A DNA stretch of 64,000 nt from Mycobacterium palustre (GCF_002101785.1 NZ_LQPJ01000112.1:1-64000), one strand, 5' to 3'. Shown: positions 1 to 10,187, counted from the first letter of the stretch. Made by a program: numbers and translations. The notes: generated by a model from the sequence alone, not told the origin.

Positions 1-104
1 TCGCCACCGAACGCAACCACAACCGCCGCGAACGCCTGCAGCGCCAGGCACAACTCACCGGACCCGCCCCACCACGCAACGACGAAGAACCACCACCCTT
101 CTAG
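1..104 (+). CDS. C-terminal fragment of an upstream gene, possibly a 13E12/HNH-type protein
   Basis: The window opens inside an open frame (codons start at base 3) that ends at TAG 102-104. The visible 33 residues are rich in Arg, Asn and Gln and finish with an acidic, proline-rich tail, DEEPPPF. That type of tail is common at the end of mycobacterial 13E12-repeat (DUF222/HNH) proteins, so such a gene is a reasonable guess, but no domain lies in the window. In Mtb other genes, not this one, sit just upstream of rplN. Confidence 0.35.
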   Translation, partial: ATERNHNRRERLQRQAQLTGPAPPRNDEEPPPF

Positions 105-168
105 GTGGAGGGTGTCCCTGTGTTCGCGCTGCACGAGGGCGTGCATCACCTCGTTGACATCCGGAGAT

Positions 169-197
169 TTGGCGCTGAGCTGGTCGTCACCTAGACT
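169..197 (+). promoter_or_regulatory. Candidate housekeeping promoter for the rplN operon
   Basis: TTGGCG at 169-174 and TAGACT at 192-197 are separated by 17 bases, a good fit to a SigA-type promoter. It would give a leader of about 145 bases before rplN. Prediction is by eye only. Confidence 0.35.
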
Positions 198-279
198 CTA
201 GGGGTTGCCTTGGGCAGACCTCGGCCGGTGAATCGTCGGCCCCGCGTGCTCTTCGGCGACTAACCGCTTTACAAGACGC

Positions 280-323
280 GCATGCCAGGTCTTTTGGTGG
301 GTTCTGCTTGCCCCCTGGCGTGC
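280..323 (+). other. Stem-loop in the rplN leader
   Basis: GCATGCCAGG (280-289) pairs with CCTGGCGTGC (314-323) over ten positions with one G-U pair, enclosing a 24-base loop. It lies 26 bases upstream of the rplN GTG. It may be a leader element or a protein-binding site for ribosomal autoregulation; no known motif was recognised. Confidence 0.4.
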
Positions 324-349
324 ACACGTGAACCAGGTCAGGAGATCGA

Positions 350-718
350 GTGATTCAGCAAGAATCGCGGCTGAAGGTCGCCGACAACACCGGCGCCAAG
401 GAGATCTTGTGCATCCGGGTGCTCGGCGGTTCGTCGCGGCGCTACGCCGGCATCGGTGACGTCATCGTGGCCACCGTCAAGGACGCCATCCCTGGCGGCA
501 ACGTCAAGCGCGGCGACGTCGTCAAGGCCGTGGTGGTGCGCACCGTCAAGGAGCGCAGGCGCCCCGACGGGAGCTACATCAAGTTCGACGAGAACGCCGC
601 GGTGATCATCAAGCCGGACAACGACCCTCGCGGCACGCGCATCTTCGGCCCGGTCGGCCGCGAATTGCGCGAGAAGCGGTTCATGAAGATCATCTCGCTG
701 GCCCCGGAGGTGTTGTAG
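350..718 (+). CDS. rplN: 50S ribosomal protein uL14 (L14)
   Basis: The 122-residue protein has the usual length and start ([18 protein letters not shown]) of bacterial L14, which sits at the subunit interface near the sarcin-ricin loop and helps form bridges to 16S rRNA. It starts at GTG 350 with AGGAG just upstream. It is the first gene of a ten-gene spc-type operon and its stop codon abuts the rplX start with no gap. Confidence 0.98.
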
Positions 719-1036
719 ATGAAGGTCCACAAGGGCGACACCGTCCTGGTCATCGCCGGCAAGGACAAGGGCGCCAAAGGCAAGGTCCTGCGGGCATACC
801 CGGAACGCAACCGGGTGCTGGTCGAGGGCGTCAACCGGATCAAGAAGCACACCGCGGTCTCGACCAACCAGCGCGGAGCGCGCTCCGGCGGGATCGTCAC
901 GCAGGAGGCCCCGATTCACGTGTCCAACGTGATGGTGGTCGACTCCGACGGCAAGCCGACCCGCGTCGGCTACCGGGTCGACGAGGAGACCGGCAAGCGG
1001 GTCCGCATCTCCAAGCGCAACGGCAAGGACATCTGA
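719..1036 (+). CDS. rplX: 50S ribosomal protein uL24 (L24)
   Basis: The 105-residue protein carries the KOW motif near its N-terminus ([19 protein letters not shown]), the RNA-binding signature of L24, an early assembly-initiating protein of the large subunit. ATG 719 follows directly on the rplN TAG, so the two are translationally coupled. Confidence 0.98.
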   Translation: MKVHKGDTVLVIAGKDKGAKGKVLRAYPERNRVLVEGVNRIKKHTAVSTNQRGARSGGIVTQEAPIHVSNVMVVDSDGKPTRVGYRVDEETGKRVRISKRNGKDI

Positions 1037-1040
1037 GGCT

Positions 1041-1604
1041 ATGACCACGGCAGAGAAGGTGCAGCCGCGCCTGAAGCAGCGTTACCGCAACGAGATTCGC
1101 GACGCCCTGCAGAAGCAGTTCAACTACCGCAACGTCATGCAGATCCCGACGGTGACCAAGGTCGTCGTCAACATGGGGGTCGGCGAAGCGGCCCGCGACG
1201 CCAAGCTGATCAACGGCGCCGTCAACGACCTCGCGCTGATCACCGGGCAGAGGCCCGAGATCCGCAGGGCCCGGAAGTCCATCGCGCAGTTCAAGTTGCG
1301 CGAGGGCATGCCGATCGGCGTCCGGGTGACGTTGCGCGGCGATCGGATGTGGGAGTTCCTCGACCGGCTCACCTCGATCGCGCTGCCGCGTATCCGCGAC
1401 TTCCGCGGGCTTTCGCCCAAGCAGTTCGACGGTGTCGGCAACTACACCTTCGGGCTGGCCGAGCAGTCGGTATTCCACGAGATCGATGTGGACAAGATCG
1501 ACCGGGTCCGTGGCATGGACATCAACGTCGTCACCTCGGCGACGACCGACGACGAGGGGCGGGCGCTGCTGCGGGCCCTCGGCTTTCCGTTCAAGGAGAA
1601 CTGA
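1041..1604 (+). CDS. rplE: 50S ribosomal protein uL5 (L5)
   Basis: The 187-residue protein matches bacterial L5, including the segment [16 protein letters not shown] and the C-terminal [12 protein letters not shown]5 binds 5S rRNA with L18 and contacts tRNA and S13. The gene starts 4 bases after rplX stops. Confidence 0.98.
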   Translation: MTTAEKVQPRLKQRYRNEIRDALQKQFNYRNVMQIPTVTKVVVNMGVGEAARDAKLINGAVNDLALITGQRPEIRRARKSIAQFKLREGMPIGVRVTLRGDRMWEFLDRLTSIALPRIRDFRGLSPKQFDGVGNYTFGLAEQSVFHEIDVDKIDRVRGMDINVVTSATTDDEGRALLRALGFPFKEN

Positions 1605-1608
1605 CTAG

Positions 1609-1794
1609 ATGGCTAAGAAGGCATTGGTCAACAAGGCCGCGCGCAAGCCGAAGTTCGCGGTGCGCGGCTACACCCGCTGCAGCAAGTGCGGCCGCCCCCG
1701 CGCGGTTTTCCGCAAGTTCGGGCTCTGCCGGATCTGCTTGCGCGAGATGGCGCATGCGGGCGAGTTGCCCGGCGTGCAGAAGAGCAGCTGGTGA
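1609..1794 (+). CDS. rpsZ: 30S ribosomal protein uS14, zinc-binding type Z
   Basis: This 61-residue S14 is the short zinc-binding form. Two CxxC pairs are visible (CSKC at residues 24-27 and CRIC near residue 40). It belongs to the head of the small subunit. Mycobacteria usually also carry a zinc-independent S14 elsewhere, induced under zinc limitation; that paralogue is not in this window. Also called rpsN1. Confidence 0.97.
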
Positions 1795-1814
1795 CAGGAC
1801 ACGGGGACTAGACC

Positions 1815-2213
1815 ATGACGATGACCGACCCGATCGCGGACTTCCTGACGCGTCTGCGCAACGCCAATTCGGCCTATCACGACGAGGTGAGCTTGCCGCA
1901 CTCCAAGCTCAAGGCCAACATCGCCGAAATCCTCAAGAACGAGGGATACATCAGCGATTACCGGACCGAAGACGCCCGGGTGGGCAAGTCGCTGATCATC
2001 CAGCTCAAGTACGGCCCGAGCCGGGAGCGCAGCATCGCCGGTCTGCGCCGGGTGTCCAAGCCCGGGCTGCGGGTGTACGCGAAGTCCACCAATCTGCCGC
2101 GGGTGCTCGGCGGCCTGGGCGTGGCGATCATCTCCACGTCGTCGGGGCTGCTCACCGACCGCCAGGCGGCCCGGCAGGGCGTGGGCGGCGAAGTCCTCGC
2201 GTACGTGTGGTGA
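1815..2213 (+). CDS. rpsH: 30S ribosomal protein uS8 (S8)
   Basis: The 132-residue protein starts [17 protein letters not shown] and has the conserved C-terminal [13 protein letters not shown]-type segment of S8, a central-domain 16S rRNA binder. In Escherichia coli S8 represses the spc operon translationally; whether it does so here cannot be told from the sequence. Confidence 0.98.
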   Translation: MTMTDPIADFLTRLRNANSAYHDEVSLPHSKLKANIAEILKNEGYISDYRTEDARVGKSLIIQLKYGPSRERSIAGLRRVSKPGLRVYAKSTNLPRVLGGLGVAIISTSSGLLTDRQAARQGVGGEVLAYVW

Positions 2214-2223
2214 GGGGGTAAGC

Positions 2224-2763
2224 ATGTCGCGCATTGGTAAGCAGCCGATTCCGGTTCCCGCCGGGGTCGACGTGACGATCGAGGGTCAGAACGTCTCGGT
2301 GAAGGGACCCAAGGGCTCCCTCAATCTGACTGTGGCCGAGCCGATTCGGGTGGCCCGCAACGACGACGGTGCGATCGTGGTAAGCCGTCCCGACGATGAG
2401 CGGCACAACCGCTCGCTGCACGGGCTGTCGCGCACCCTGGTGTCCAACCTGGTCACCGGAGTGACCGAGGGTTACACCACCAAGATGGAGATTTTCGGCG
2501 TCGGCTATCGCGTGCAGCTCAAGGGCTCCAGCCTCGAGTTCGCGCTGGGCTATAGCCACCCCGTGGTGATCGAAGCCCCCGAGGGCATCACGTTCGCGGT
2601 CCAGTCGCCGACGAAGTTCACGGTCTCCGGGATCGACAAGCAGAAGGTCGGCCAGATCTCGGCGAACATCCGCCGCCTGCGCCGCCCCGACCCCTACAAG
2701 GGCAAGGGCGTGCGCTACGAGGGCGAGCAGATCCGCCGCAAGGTCGGAAAGACAGGTAAGTAG
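2224..2763 (+). CDS. rplF: 50S ribosomal protein uL6 (L6)
   Basis: The 179-residue L6 starts [15 protein letters not shown] and contains the signature [16 protein letters not shown] near the C-terminus. L6 binds 23S rRNA near the GTPase centre. The gene lies 10 bases after rpsH and 2 bases before rplR. Confidence 0.98.
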   Translation: MSRIGKQPIPVPAGVDVTIEGQNVSVKGPKGSLNLTVAEPIRVARNDDGAIVVSRPDDERHNRSLHGLSRTLVSNLVTGVTEGYTTKMEIFGVGYRVQLKGSSLEFALGYSHPVVIEAPEGITFAVQSPTKFTVSGIDKQKVGQISANIRRLRRPDPYKGKGVRYEGEQIRRKVGKTGK

Positions 2764-2765
2764 CC

Positions 2766-3173
2766 ATGGCGCAAACAACCGCTGACACCGCCGCGCGAAA
2801 GCCGGTGGGGCAGAACGTATCCGCGACTCGGCGCCTCTCGCGGGTGCGCAGGCACTCGCGGCTGCGCAAGAAGATCGCGGGCACCCCGCAGCGCCCGCGG
2901 CTGGTGGTGCACCGCTCCGCGCGGCACATCCACGTGCAGCTGGTCAACGACGAGAACGGCACCACGCTGGCGGCGGCGTCGTCGATCGAGGAGGACGTGC
3001 GGGGCCTGCAGGGCGACAAGAAGGCCCGCAGCGTGCGGGTCGGCCAGCTGATCGCCGAGCGCGCCAAGGCCGCCGGCATCGACACCGTGGTGTTCGACCG
3101 CGGTGGATACACCTACGGCGGACGGATCGCGGCGCTGGCCGATGCCGCACGCGAAAACGGATTGCGATTCTGA
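2766..3173 (+). CDS. rplR: 50S ribosomal protein uL18 (L18)
   Basis: The 135-residue protein has a basic N-terminal extension followed by the L18 core ([39 protein letters not shown]). L18 binds 5S rRNA with L5 and L25. The extension before the core is usual for mycobacterial L18. Confidence 0.98.
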   Translation: MAQTTADTAARKPVGQNVSATRRLSRVRRHSRLRKKIAGTPQRPRLVVHRSARHIHVQLVNDENGTTLAAASSIEEDVRGLQGDKKARSVRVGQLIAERAKAAGIDTVVFDRGGYTYGGRIAALADAARENGLRF

Positions 3174-3213
3174 TGAACAACGTCAGCCTGATGACAACTG
3201 GAAGGACCGCATA

Positions 3214-3900
3214 ATGGCGGAACAGTCAGCCGGCGGCCCCGAGGCCCGCGGCGACAACCGTGACGCACGCGGTGACGGCCGCGACAGCCGCGGCCGGCGC
3301 GACAGTGCCCGCGGCCGCGACCGCGACGGCGACAAGAGCAACTACCTGGAACGGGTCGTCGCCATCAACCGCGTCTCGAAGGTGGTCAAGGGCGGTCGGC
3401 GCTTCAGCTTCACCGCGCTGGTCATCGTGGGCGACGGCAACGGCATGGTCGGCGTCGGCTACGGCAAGGCCAAGGAAGTCCCGGCCGCGATCGCCAAGGG
3501 CGTCGAGGAGGCCCGCAAGGGCTTCTTCCGGGTCCCGCTGATCGGCGGCACCATCACCCACCCGGTCCAGGGTGAGGCCGCCGCGGGCGTGGTCCTGCTG
3601 CGCCCCGCCAGCCCGGGTACCGGTGTGATCGCCGGCGGCGCGGCCCGCGCCGTGCTGGAATGCGCTGGCGTCCACGACATCCTGGCGAAGTCGCTGGGCA
3701 GCGACAACGCGATCAACGTGGTGCACGCCACCGTCGCGGCGCTCAAGCTGCTGCAGCGGCCGGAGGAGGTGGCCGCCCGCCGCGGGCTGCCCATCGAGGA
3801 TGTCGCCCCGGCCGGCATGCTCAAGGCGCGCCGCGAGAGCGACGCCCTGGCCAGCGCGGCCGTGGCGCGCGAGGCGCAGGCTTCGGGGACGGCGTCATGA
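3214..3900 (+). CDS. rpsE: 30S ribosomal protein uS5 (S5)
   Basis: The 228-residue S5 is longer than the E. coli protein because of an approximately 40-residue Arg/Asp/Gly-rich N-terminal extension typical of actinobacteria. The double-stranded RNA-binding core follows ([18 protein letters not shown]). The reading frame is open further upstream, into rplR. ATG 3214 is chosen because GGAAGGA lies 8 bases before it and because the protein then begins like other mycobacterial S5 proteins. Confidence 0.96.
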   Translation: MAEQSAGGPEARGDNRDARGDGRDSRGRRDSARGRDRDGDKSNYLERVVAINRVSKVVKGGRRFSFTALVIVGDGNGMVGVGYGKAKEVPAAIAKGVEEARKGFFRVPLIGGTITHPVQGEAAAGVVLLRPASPGTGVIAGGAARAVLECAGVHDILAKSLGSDNAINVVHATVAALKLLQRPEEVAARRGLPIEDVAPAGMLKARRESDALASAAVAREAQASGTAS

Positions 3901-4094
3901 GCCAGCTGAAGATCACCCAGGTGCGCAGCACGATCGGCGCGCGCTGGAAGCAGCGTGAGAGCCTTCGCACCCTGGGCCTGAAGCGGATTCGCCATTCGGT
4001 GATCCGCGAGGACAACCCCCAGACCCGCGGCCTGATCGCGGTGGTCAGGCACCTGGTCGAGGTGGAGTCGGCGCCCGAAGGGAAAACACAGTGA
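3897..4094 (+). CDS. rpmD: 50S ribosomal protein uL30 (L30)
   Basis: The 65-residue protein ([14 protein letters not shown]) is a normal-length bacterial L30. ATG 3897 overlaps the rpsE stop in an ATGA junction, so translation is coupled. Confidence 0.97.
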   Translation: MSQLKITQVRSTIGARWKQRESLRTLGLKRIRHSVIREDNPQTRGLIAVVRHLVEVESAPEGKTQ

Positions 4095-4531
4095 CCATCA
4101 AGCTGCACGACCTCAAGCCGGCGCCGGGCGCGAAAACACCGCGCACCCGCGTCGGCCGCGGTGACGGCTCCAAGGGCAAGACCGCCGGCCGCGGCACCAA
4201 GGGCACCAAGGCCCGCAAGAACGTGCCGGCGACCTTCGAGGGCGGGCAGATGCCGATCCACATGCGGCTGCCCAAGCTCAAGGGATTCCGCAACCGGTTC
4301 CGCACCGAGTACGAGATCGTCAACGTCGGCGACATCAACAAGCTGTTTCCCGAGGGCGGTTCCGTCGGCGTGGCCGAGCTGGTGGCCAAGGGTGCGGTTC
4401 GCAAGAACGCGTTGGTCAAGGTCCTCGGCGACGGCGAACTGAGCGTCAAGGTCGAGGTGTCCGCGCACAAGTTCAGCGGCAGCGCCCGCGAGAAGATCAG
4501 CGCCGCGGGCGGGTCGGCCACCGAGCTCTGA
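4091..4531 (+). CDS. rplO: 50S ribosomal protein uL15 (L15)
   Basis: The 146-residue protein has the glycine/basic N-terminal region of L15 ([20 protein letters not shown]) followed by the globular C-terminal part. GTG 4091 overlaps the rpmD stop (GTGA). In many bacteria secY follows directly; here secY is 16 kb away and the operon ends against a convergent gene with no intergenic space. Confidence 0.97.
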   Translation: MTIKLHDLKPAPGAKTPRTRVGRGDGSKGKTAGRGTKGTKARKNVPATFEGGQMPIHMRLPKLKGFRNRFRTEYEIVNVGDINKLFPEGGSVGVAELVAKGAVRKNALVKVLGDGELSVKVEVSAHKFSGSAREKISAAGGSATEL

Positions 4532-5458
4532 TCAGCCGAGCCGCGGAATCACCTCCGCGGCAAGGCGTTCCATCTGTTCCGAGTTCTCGGGAACGTCGAC
4601 GCCGACCGGGTTGAGCAGCAGGTACTCCGCGCCGGCGTCGATCACCTCGCGCAGCCCGCGCACGACGTCGTCGGGGGTGCCCGACACCGGGACCGCGTCG
4701 ATGCCAAGCATCTTCCCGTAGATGCGCCGCAGCCCGGCCAGCACCCGGTCGCGGGCCCGCGTCGCGTCGTCGTCGATCATCAGGTACACGCGCTTTCCAA
4801 TCGTGAAGCGGGCGGGGTCTTTCCGCTGCTCTGAGAGTTCGCGGCGCACCACGGTGACGGCCCCGGCAAAGGCCTCGGTCGTCGACGAGCCGGCGCCCAG
4901 GAACGAATCGCCGTGGCGCACCGCCCGCGCGAGCGCCTTGGGGGCCAGGCCGCCGAGCCAGATCGGCGGGTGCGGCCGCTGCACCGGCTTGGGCTGGATG
5001 GGGAGGTCGTCGACGTCGCGGAACCGGCCATGGAACGTCACCCTCGGTTCGTCGGACCAGGCCGCCTTCATCAACTTCAGGCCCTCGGTGAAATATGAGA
5101 TGTACGTTGCCTTCTCGACGCCGAAGGCCTCGAACTTGCGGAAGCCTCCGCCCGTTCCGACGCCGATGTCGAGCCGCCCGTGGCTGAGCCGGTCGACGGC
5201 CGTGGCGGCCGACGCCAGCTGCAGCGGATCGTGCAACGACGTCACCAACACGGCCACCCCGAGGCGTAGCCGCTCGGTGCAGGCCGCGCAATACGCCAGC
5301 AGCTCCAGGGGGGCCAGCAGCGGCGCCTCCCCGATGACCTGCTCGAGCACCCAGCCCCCCTCGAACCCGAGCTCCTCGGCGCGCGACAGGTAGGAGCGCA
5401 GCCCGGGGCCGTCAAAACCGTCGTAATCGGACTGGGGGATCGCGATCGAAAACCTCAC
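4532..5458 (-). CDS. LLM-class flavin/F420-dependent oxidoreductase
   Basis: The 308-residue protein has the luciferase-like monooxygenase TIM-barrel fold signature: an N-terminal strand with RAEELGFEGGWVLEQ, the RLRLGVAVLVTSLHDPLQLA segment, and HGRLDIGVGTGGG near residue 93. Mycobacterial members usually use F420 rather than FMN; the substrate is unknown. Its stop codon directly abuts rplO, so the genes are convergent, and it diverges from sppA with about 30 bases between starts. Confidence 0.85.
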   Translation of the reverse strand: MRFSIAIPQSDYDGFDGPGLRSYLSRAEELGFEGGWVLEQVIGEAPLLAPLELLAYCAACTERLRLGVAVLVTSLHDPLQLASAATAVDRLSHGRLDIGVGTGGGFRKFEAFGVEKATYISYFTEGLKLMKAAWSDEPRVTFHGRFRDVDDLPIQPKPVQRPHPPIWLGGLAPKALARAVRHGDSFLGAGSSTTEAFAGAVTVVRRELSEQRKDPARFTIGKRVYLMIDDDATRARDRVLAGLRRIYGKMLGIDAVPVSGTPDDVVRGLREVIDAGAEYLLLNPVGVDVPENSEQMERLAAEVIPRLG

Positions 5459-5474
5459 CCGTTCACCGTACGGC

Positions 5475-5480
5475 TACGCT
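5475..5480 (+). promoter_or_regulatory. Candidate -10 box for sppA (leaderless transcript)
   Basis: TACGCT at 5475-5480 lies 8 bases upstream of ATG 5489, the distance expected if transcription starts at or next to the start codon. No Shine-Dalgarno sequence is visible. Confidence 0.35.
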
Positions 5481-5488
5481 GGGTGGGT

Positions 5489-7270
5489 ATGTTCGCCTTC
5501 CTACCTTCCATCCCCGGTTTGCCAAATCTGGGGGCCGAGGTCCGCGCCCTGGCCGGCCGGGTCGACACCGCGCGGCACCACGGCGTCCCCAACGGCTGCG
5601 TGCTCGAATTGGATTTGCGCTCGATGCCCCCGGAGACGACGGGCTTCGACCCGCTGAAGCTGATCACCGGCGGCGGCCGGCCGATCGCCCTGCGCGACGC
5701 CGTCGCCGCGATCCACCGCGCCGCAAACGACTCCCGCATCGCCGGGCTGATCGCGCGCGTGCAGCTGGCCGCGGCGCCGCCGGCGGCGGTTCAGGAGCTG
5801 CGCGAGGCGATCGCGGCCTTCAGCGCCGCCAAGCCGTCGCTGGCCTGGGCCCAGACCTACCCGGGCACGCTGTCCTACTATTTGGCCTCGGCGTTCGGCG
5901 AGGTCTGGATGCAGCCCTCCGGCACCGTCGGGCTGATCGGCTTCGCGAGCAACGCGACGTTTCTGCGCGACGCGCTCGATAAGGCCGGCATCGAGGCGCA
6001 GATCGTCGCGCGGGGCGAATACAAGTCGGCGGCAAACCTTTTCACCGAGGACGGCTTCACCGACGCGCACCGCGAGGCCGTCACGCGGATGCTGGAAAGC
6101 CTGCAGGAACAGGTGTGGCGGGCCGTCGCCGAATCGCGCAAGCTCGAGCCCGAGGCGCTCGACGCGCTCGCCGATCGGGCCCCGCTGCTGCGTGACGACG
6201 CGGTGTGCGCCGGCCTGATCGACCGGGTCGGGTTTCGCGACGAGGCCTACGACCGCATCGCCGAACTGATTGGCTTCGAAGGCGATCCGGACGACGAGCC
6301 GCCGCGGCTGCACCTGTCGCGCTACGCCGGCGCGGCGCGGCCCCGGCTGGCCCCGCCCGTGCCGCCGGTGCCGGGCCGGAAGCCCAAGCCGGCGTTCGCC
6401 GTGATCACGATCGACGGCGCCATCGTCGACGGGCGCGGCGGGCGCCAGTTCTTCCCGCTGGGCGGCTCGACCGCGGGTGGCGACACCATCGCGGCGGCGC
6501 TGCGCGAGGCCGCCGCCGACGATTCGGTAGCGGCGATCGTGTTGCGGGTGGACAGCCCGGGAGGCTCGGTGAGCGCGTCGGAGACCATCTGGCGCGAGGT
6601 GCACAGGGCCCGCGAGCGCGGCAAGCCCGTGGTGGTGTCGATGGGTTCGGTCGCCGCCTCCGGCGGCTACTACGTCGCGGCCGGCGCCGACGCGATCGTG
6701 GCCAACCCGGGCACGATCACCGGCTCGATCGGTGTCATCACGGGCAAGCTGGTGGTGCGCGATCTGAAGGACCGGCTGGGCGTGGCCTCGGACGCGGTGC
6801 GCACCAACGCCAACGCCGACGCCTGGTCGGTCGACGCGCCGTTCACCCCGGAGCAGCGGGCGCATCGGGAGGCCGAGGCCGACCTGTTCTACGACGACTT
6901 CGTGCGACGGGTCGCCGAGGGCCGCAAGCTGACCGCCGACGCCGTGGAAGTCGTTGCGCGAGGCCGGGTCTGGACCGGCGCCGACGCCCGCGAGCGCGGC
7001 CTGGTCGACGAGCTGGGCGGGCTTCGAACCGCGCTGCGCCGGGCCAAGGCGCTGGCCGGTCTCGACGAGGACGCCGACGTCCGCCTGGTCGACTATCCGG
7101 GTTCGTCGCTGCTGGACATCGTCCGGCCAAGGGCCTCGTCGCAGCCGGCGGCGTCGCTGCCCGACGCCGCCGCGGCGCTGCTCGGCCGCTCGATCGCCGG
7201 GACGCTGGACAACGTCGAACGGACGCTGAGCGGGGCCAGCGCGCTGTGGCTGGGCGACTCGCGCTTTTGA
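5489..7270 (+). CDS. sppA: Signal peptide peptidase SppA, 67 kDa type
   Basis: The 593-residue protein has the duplicated S49 peptidase architecture. The N-terminal half carries the catalytic lysine region (RGEYKSAANLFTEDGF) and the C-terminal half the nucleophile region (SMGSVAASGGYYVAAGAD), which form the Ser-Lys dyad that degrades cleaved signal peptides at the membrane. ATG 5489 is preferred over an in-frame GTG at 5483 because a -10 box ends at 5480. Its stop is one base from the stop of the convergent methyltransferase. In Mtb sppA also lies next to such methyltransferases. Confidence 0.93.
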   Translation: MFAFLPSIPGLPNLGAEVRALAGRVDTARHHGVPNGCVLELDLRSMPPETTGFDPLKLITGGGRPIALRDAVAAIHRAANDSRIAGLIARVQLAAAPPAAVQELREAIAAFSAAKPSLAWAQTYPGTLSYYLASAFGEVWMQPSGTVGLIGFASNATFLRDALDKAGIEAQIVARGEYKSAANLFTEDGFTDAHREAVTRMLESLQEQVWRAVAESRKLEPEALDALADRAPLLRDDAVCAGLIDRVGFRDEAYDRIAELIGFEGDPDDEPPRLHLSRYAGAARPRLAPPVPPVPGRKPKPAFAVITIDGAIVDGRGGRQFFPLGGSTAGGDTIAAALREAAADDSVAAIVLRVDSPGGSVSASETIWREVHRARERGKPVVVSMGSVAASGGYYVAAGADAIVANPGTITGSIGVITGKLVVRDLKDRLGVASDAVRTNANADAWSVDAPFTPEQRAHREAEADLFYDDFVRRVAEGRKLTADAVEVVARGRVWTGADARERGLVDELGGLRTALRRAKALAGLDEDADVRLVDYPGSSLLDIVRPRASSQPAASLPDAAAALLGRSIAGTLDNVERTLSGASALWLGDSRF

Positions 7271-7271
7271 G

Positions 7272-8195
7272 CTAGTTCGATAGCCTGCCGCTGATGAAGA
7301 TGATCTCGCCGAGCGGGTCGTCGTGTTCGGCCGGGGGCGCCTCGATGCCGTTGCGCCGGAACAGTTCGGTGCGCGTCACGCCCTCGGCCTGCCACCCCTT
7401 GCCGGTCAAGTAGTCGACGACGTGGTTGCGTTCGCCGGTGTAGACCAGCGACGCCATGTCGATGTCGATGCCGTGTTCACGGAAGGCGCCGGACATCTCC
7501 CGCACCCGGTCGGCGTCGAAATCGACGATGCCCGGGACGAATTCGGTGGCGATCGTGCTGCCGGGCGCGCTCAAAGCGGTGATGTCGTCGAACAACCGGT
7601 CCTGGGCCTCCGGCGGCAGGTAGATCAGCAGGCCCTCGGCCAGCCACGCCGTCGGCGCAGACGTGTCGAAACCGGCGGCGGTCAGCGCGCTCGGCCAGTC
7701 CGCGCGCAGGTCGATGGCCACGGTGCGCCGCTCGGCGGTGGGCTGGGCGCCGATGCCGGCCAGCGTGGTCGTCTTGAACTCGATCACCTGCGGCTGGTCG
7801 ATCTCGTAGACCACGGTGCCATCCGGCCACGGCAACCGGTAGGCCCGCGAGTCCAACCCGGACGCCAGGATCACCACCTGCCGAATCCCGGTGCCGGCGG
7901 CCCCCATGTTTTGGACAAAGTAGTCGTCGAAGTACTTGGTGCGCACCGCCATTCCGTCGGTCATCGCCTGCATGCGCACCGACGTCGCGTTCTCGATCGC
8001 CTCGAGGTCCAGCTCGCCGTCCATCATCTTGGTAAAGAAATCCACCCCTACCGCGCGCACCAGCGGCTCGGCGAACGGGTCGTTGATCAGGCCGCGGGGG
8101 TCCTTCGACGCCATCGCCCGCCCGGCCGCGACCATCGTCGCGGTCGCGCCGACGCTGGACGCCAGGTCCCAGTTGTCGTCGTGAGTGCGAGGCAC
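7272..8195 (-). CDS. Class I SAM-dependent methyltransferase, LCM/TIGR00027 family (paralogue 1 of 6)
   Basis: The 307-residue protein belongs to the mycobacterial leucine-carboxyl-methyltransferase-like family. Visible signatures are [15 protein letters not shown] near residue 14, the SAM-binding strand [19 protein letters not shown], the acidic [11 protein letters not shown] that binds the ribose, and [19 protein letters not shown]. The substrate is unknown for the family. It heads a run of three same-strand paralogues and corresponds in position to Rv0725c/Rv0726c. It shares long near-identical DNA tracts with the next gene. Confidence 0.88.
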   Translation of the reverse strand: MPRTHDDNWDLASSVGATATMVAAGRAMASKDPRGLINDPFAEPLVRAVGVDFFTKMMDGELDLEAIENATSVRMQAMTDGMAVRTKYFDDYFVQNMGAAGTGIRQVVILASGLDSRAYRLPWPDGTVVYEIDQPQVIEFKTTTLAGIGAQPTAERRTVAIDLRADWPSALTAAGFDTSAPTAWLAEGLLIYLPPEAQDRLFDDITALSAPGSTIATEFVPGIVDFDADRVREMSGAFREHGIDIDMASLVYTGERNHVVDYLTGKGWQAEGVTRTELFRRNGIEAPPAEHDDPLGEIIFISGRLSN

Positions 8196-8218
8196 GGTGT
8201 CACCCTACTTGAGTCACC

Positions 8219-9133
8219 CTACTTGAGGGTGGCGGCGACGTAGCTCAGCTCCCCGAAGGTGGCCGCCATCTCCTCCTCGGGAAACTCGAAGCCGTTCTGC
8301 GCGTAGAGGTCCCGGGCGGGATGGGCCGTCACCCGCCAGCCGTGGGCGCTCAGGTAGTCGACGACGACGTTGCGTTCCCCGCGGTAGAACAGGTCGGCCG
8401 CGTTGAGGTCGAAGCCGAAGCGCTGCCAGCGCTCGCTGATGCGCTGCAGCCGCTCGTCGGAGAACGCGTTCGGGTCCGGCACGTGTTCGGTGGCCAGCCG
8501 GCTGCCGGGCGCGCTCAAAGCGGTGATGTTGTCGAACAACCGGTCCTGGGCCTCCGGCGGCAGGTACGGCAACAACCCTTCGGCGCTCCACGCCGCCGGC
8601 TGGGTGACGTCAAAACCGCCCTCCCGCAACGCCTTCGGCCAGTCGTCGCGCAGGTCGATGCCGATCGCGCGGCGCTCGGCGGTCGGGGCGGCGCCGATGC
8701 CGGCCAGCGTGGTCGTCTTGAACTCGATCACCTGTGGCTGGTCGATCTCGTAGACCACCGTGCCGGCCGGCCACGGCAGCCGGTAGGCACGGGTGTCGAG
8801 GCCGGAGGCCAGGATCACCGCCTGCCGCACCCCGGCGGCGGCGGCGCCGGTGAAGAAGTCGTCGAAAAACCGCGTCCGCACCGCGATCTGCTGGATCCGC
8901 GCCTTGCGGTTGAAGAGCGGATCGTCCTCGAAATCGATTTTCCCGTCGATGATCCGGACGAAGGGATCCAACCCGACGGCGCGAACCAGCGGATCGGCGA
9001 ACGGATCGTCGACGAGCGCGTCGGGCCCCTGCGACGCCACGGCCCGAGAGGCCGCGACCATGGTGGCCGTCGCTCCCACGCTCTGCGCCGGTCCCCAGCT
9101 GTCCCCGTCGGTGCGTCCGGACTCGTTGGCCAT
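8219..9133 (-). CDS. Class I SAM-dependent methyltransferase, LCM/TIGR00027 family (paralogue 2 of 6)
   Basis: The 304-residue paralogue keeps the family motifs, but its N-terminal motif reads [15 protein letters not shown] where the other five have DLASSVG or a close variant. The SAM site ([18 protein letters not shown]), [11 protein letters not shown] and [19 protein letters not shown] are intact. It is 23 bases from paralogue 1 and 10 bases from paralogue 3, so the three are probably one transcript read from the 10091 side. Substrate unknown. Confidence 0.88.
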   Translation of the reverse strand: MANESGRTDGDSWGPAQSVGATATMVAASRAVASQGPDALVDDPFADPLVRAVGLDPFVRIIDGKIDFEDDPLFNRKARIQQIAVRTRFFDDFFTGAAAAGVRQAVILASGLDTRAYRLPWPAGTVVYEIDQPQVIEFKTTTLAGIGAAPTAERRAIGIDLRDDWPKALREGGFDVTQPAAWSAEGLLPYLPPEAQDRLFDNITALSAPGSRLATEHVPDPNAFSDERLQRISERWQRFGFDLNAADLFYRGERNVVVDYLSAHGWRVTAHPARDLYAQNGFEFPEEEMAATFGELSYVAATLK

Positions 9134-9143
9134 TCGATCGCTC

Positions 9144-10091
9144 CTAGTTCTTCAGCGTGCCGCTGACGTAGAGCATGTCACCCATGCGCATCTCGTCGTC
9201 CTCGAACGGCGCAATCCCGTTGTGGTCGAACAGCTCTCGCAGGGTGACGGCGCTCAGGTCCCAGCCGCGGTCGCCGAGGTAGGCGACCGGTTCGTTGCGG
9301 TCGCCGAAGTAGACCAGCCCGGCCATGTCGAGGTCGAAGCCGTGCGCGCGCCAGCGCTCGGTGATGTGCTGCATGTGTTCCCTCATCTTGTCCTCGTCGC
9401 CGGGCTCGGGGTTGGGCGCGCTTTCGGTGGCCAACCGGCTGCCCGGGGCGCAGAGCTCGGTGATGGTGTCGAGCAGCCGGTCCTGCGCCTCCGGCGGCAG
9501 GTAGCCGAGCAGGCCCTCGGCGCTCCACGCGGTGGGCTGCGCCGGGTCGAACCCGGCGGCGCGGAACGCGGCCGGCCAGTCGTCGCGCAGGTCGATGGCC
9601 ACCACGCGCCGCTCGGCCGTCGGCGCCGCGCCCAGCTCGGCCAGGGTGCGGCCCTTGAATTCGATGACCTCGGGCTGGTCGACCTCGTACACGACGGTCC
9701 CGGCGGGCCAGGGGAGCCGGTACGCGCGGGCGTCCAGCCCGGAGGCCAGGATCACGGCCTGCCTGATGCCGCCCCGCGTCGCGCCGAGGAAGAACTCGTC
9801 GAAGAACTTGGTGCGCACCGCCATGTTGTCGACCATGCGCGACATCGCCCCGGCCGAACCGGTCACGCCGTCGTGCACGTCGTTCAGGTCAGCGGGCTCC
9901 ACCTCGCCGGCGGCCAGCCGGCTGAGGAACTCGACACCGACCGCCCGCACCAGTGGCTCGGCGTAGGGGTCGTCGATCAGCGGGCGATCGGCGCGGGTGG
10001 CCACCGCGCGGGCCGCCGCGACCATGGTCGCGGTCGCGCCGACGCTGGACGCCAGGTCCCAGGTGTCGCCCTCGTACCTGGTGGAAGTCAT
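9144..10091 (-). CDS. Class I SAM-dependent methyltransferase, LCM/TIGR00027 family (paralogue 3 of 6)
   Basis: The 315-residue protein is the longest of the six, owing to a slightly longer segment around residues 70-90. The signatures are intact: [65 protein letters not shown]. It is the promoter-proximal gene of the first run and diverges from an SDR gene across a short AT-rich spacer. Confidence 0.88.
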   Translation of the reverse strand: MTSTRYEGDTWDLASSVGATATMVAAARAVATRADRPLIDDPYAEPLVRAVGVEFLSRLAAGEVEPADLNDVHDGVTGSAGAMSRMVDNMAVRTKFFDEFFLGATRGGIRQAVILASGLDARAYRLPWPAGTVVYEVDQPEVIEFKGRTLAELGAAPTAERRVVAIDLRDDWPAAFRAAGFDPAQPTAWSAEGLLGYLPPEAQDRLLDTITELCAPGSRLATESAPNPEPGDEDKMREHMQHITERWRAHGFDLDMAGLVYFGDRNEPVAYLGDRGWDLSAVTLRELFDHNGIAPFEDDEMRMGDMLYVSGTLKN

Positions 10092-10117
10092 GTCTGCCCC
10101 TCTTCGGAAGTAGTCAA

Positions 10118-10130
10118 GCTAATATTTAGC
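10118..10130. promoter_or_regulatory. Small palindrome in the divergent spacer (possible operator)
   Basis: GCTAA-TAT-TTAGC is a perfect inverted repeat with 5-base arms in the 96-base spacer between the methyltransferase run and the SDR gene. The spacer is AT-rich against a GC-rich background, as expected for a divergent promoter region. No cognate regulator is evident. Confidence 0.25.
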
Positions 10131-10187
10131 CGATATAACAAGCTTCCCCCACTGTACGCTTCCCGCGATTCGCGGCAACCTTGACTG

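Noticed and set aside
154-159. Perfect TTGACA upstream of rplN
   Set aside because: No suitable -10 box lies 16-19 bases downstream (around 176-184). The TTGGCG-17-TAGACT pair overlapping it is a better promoter.
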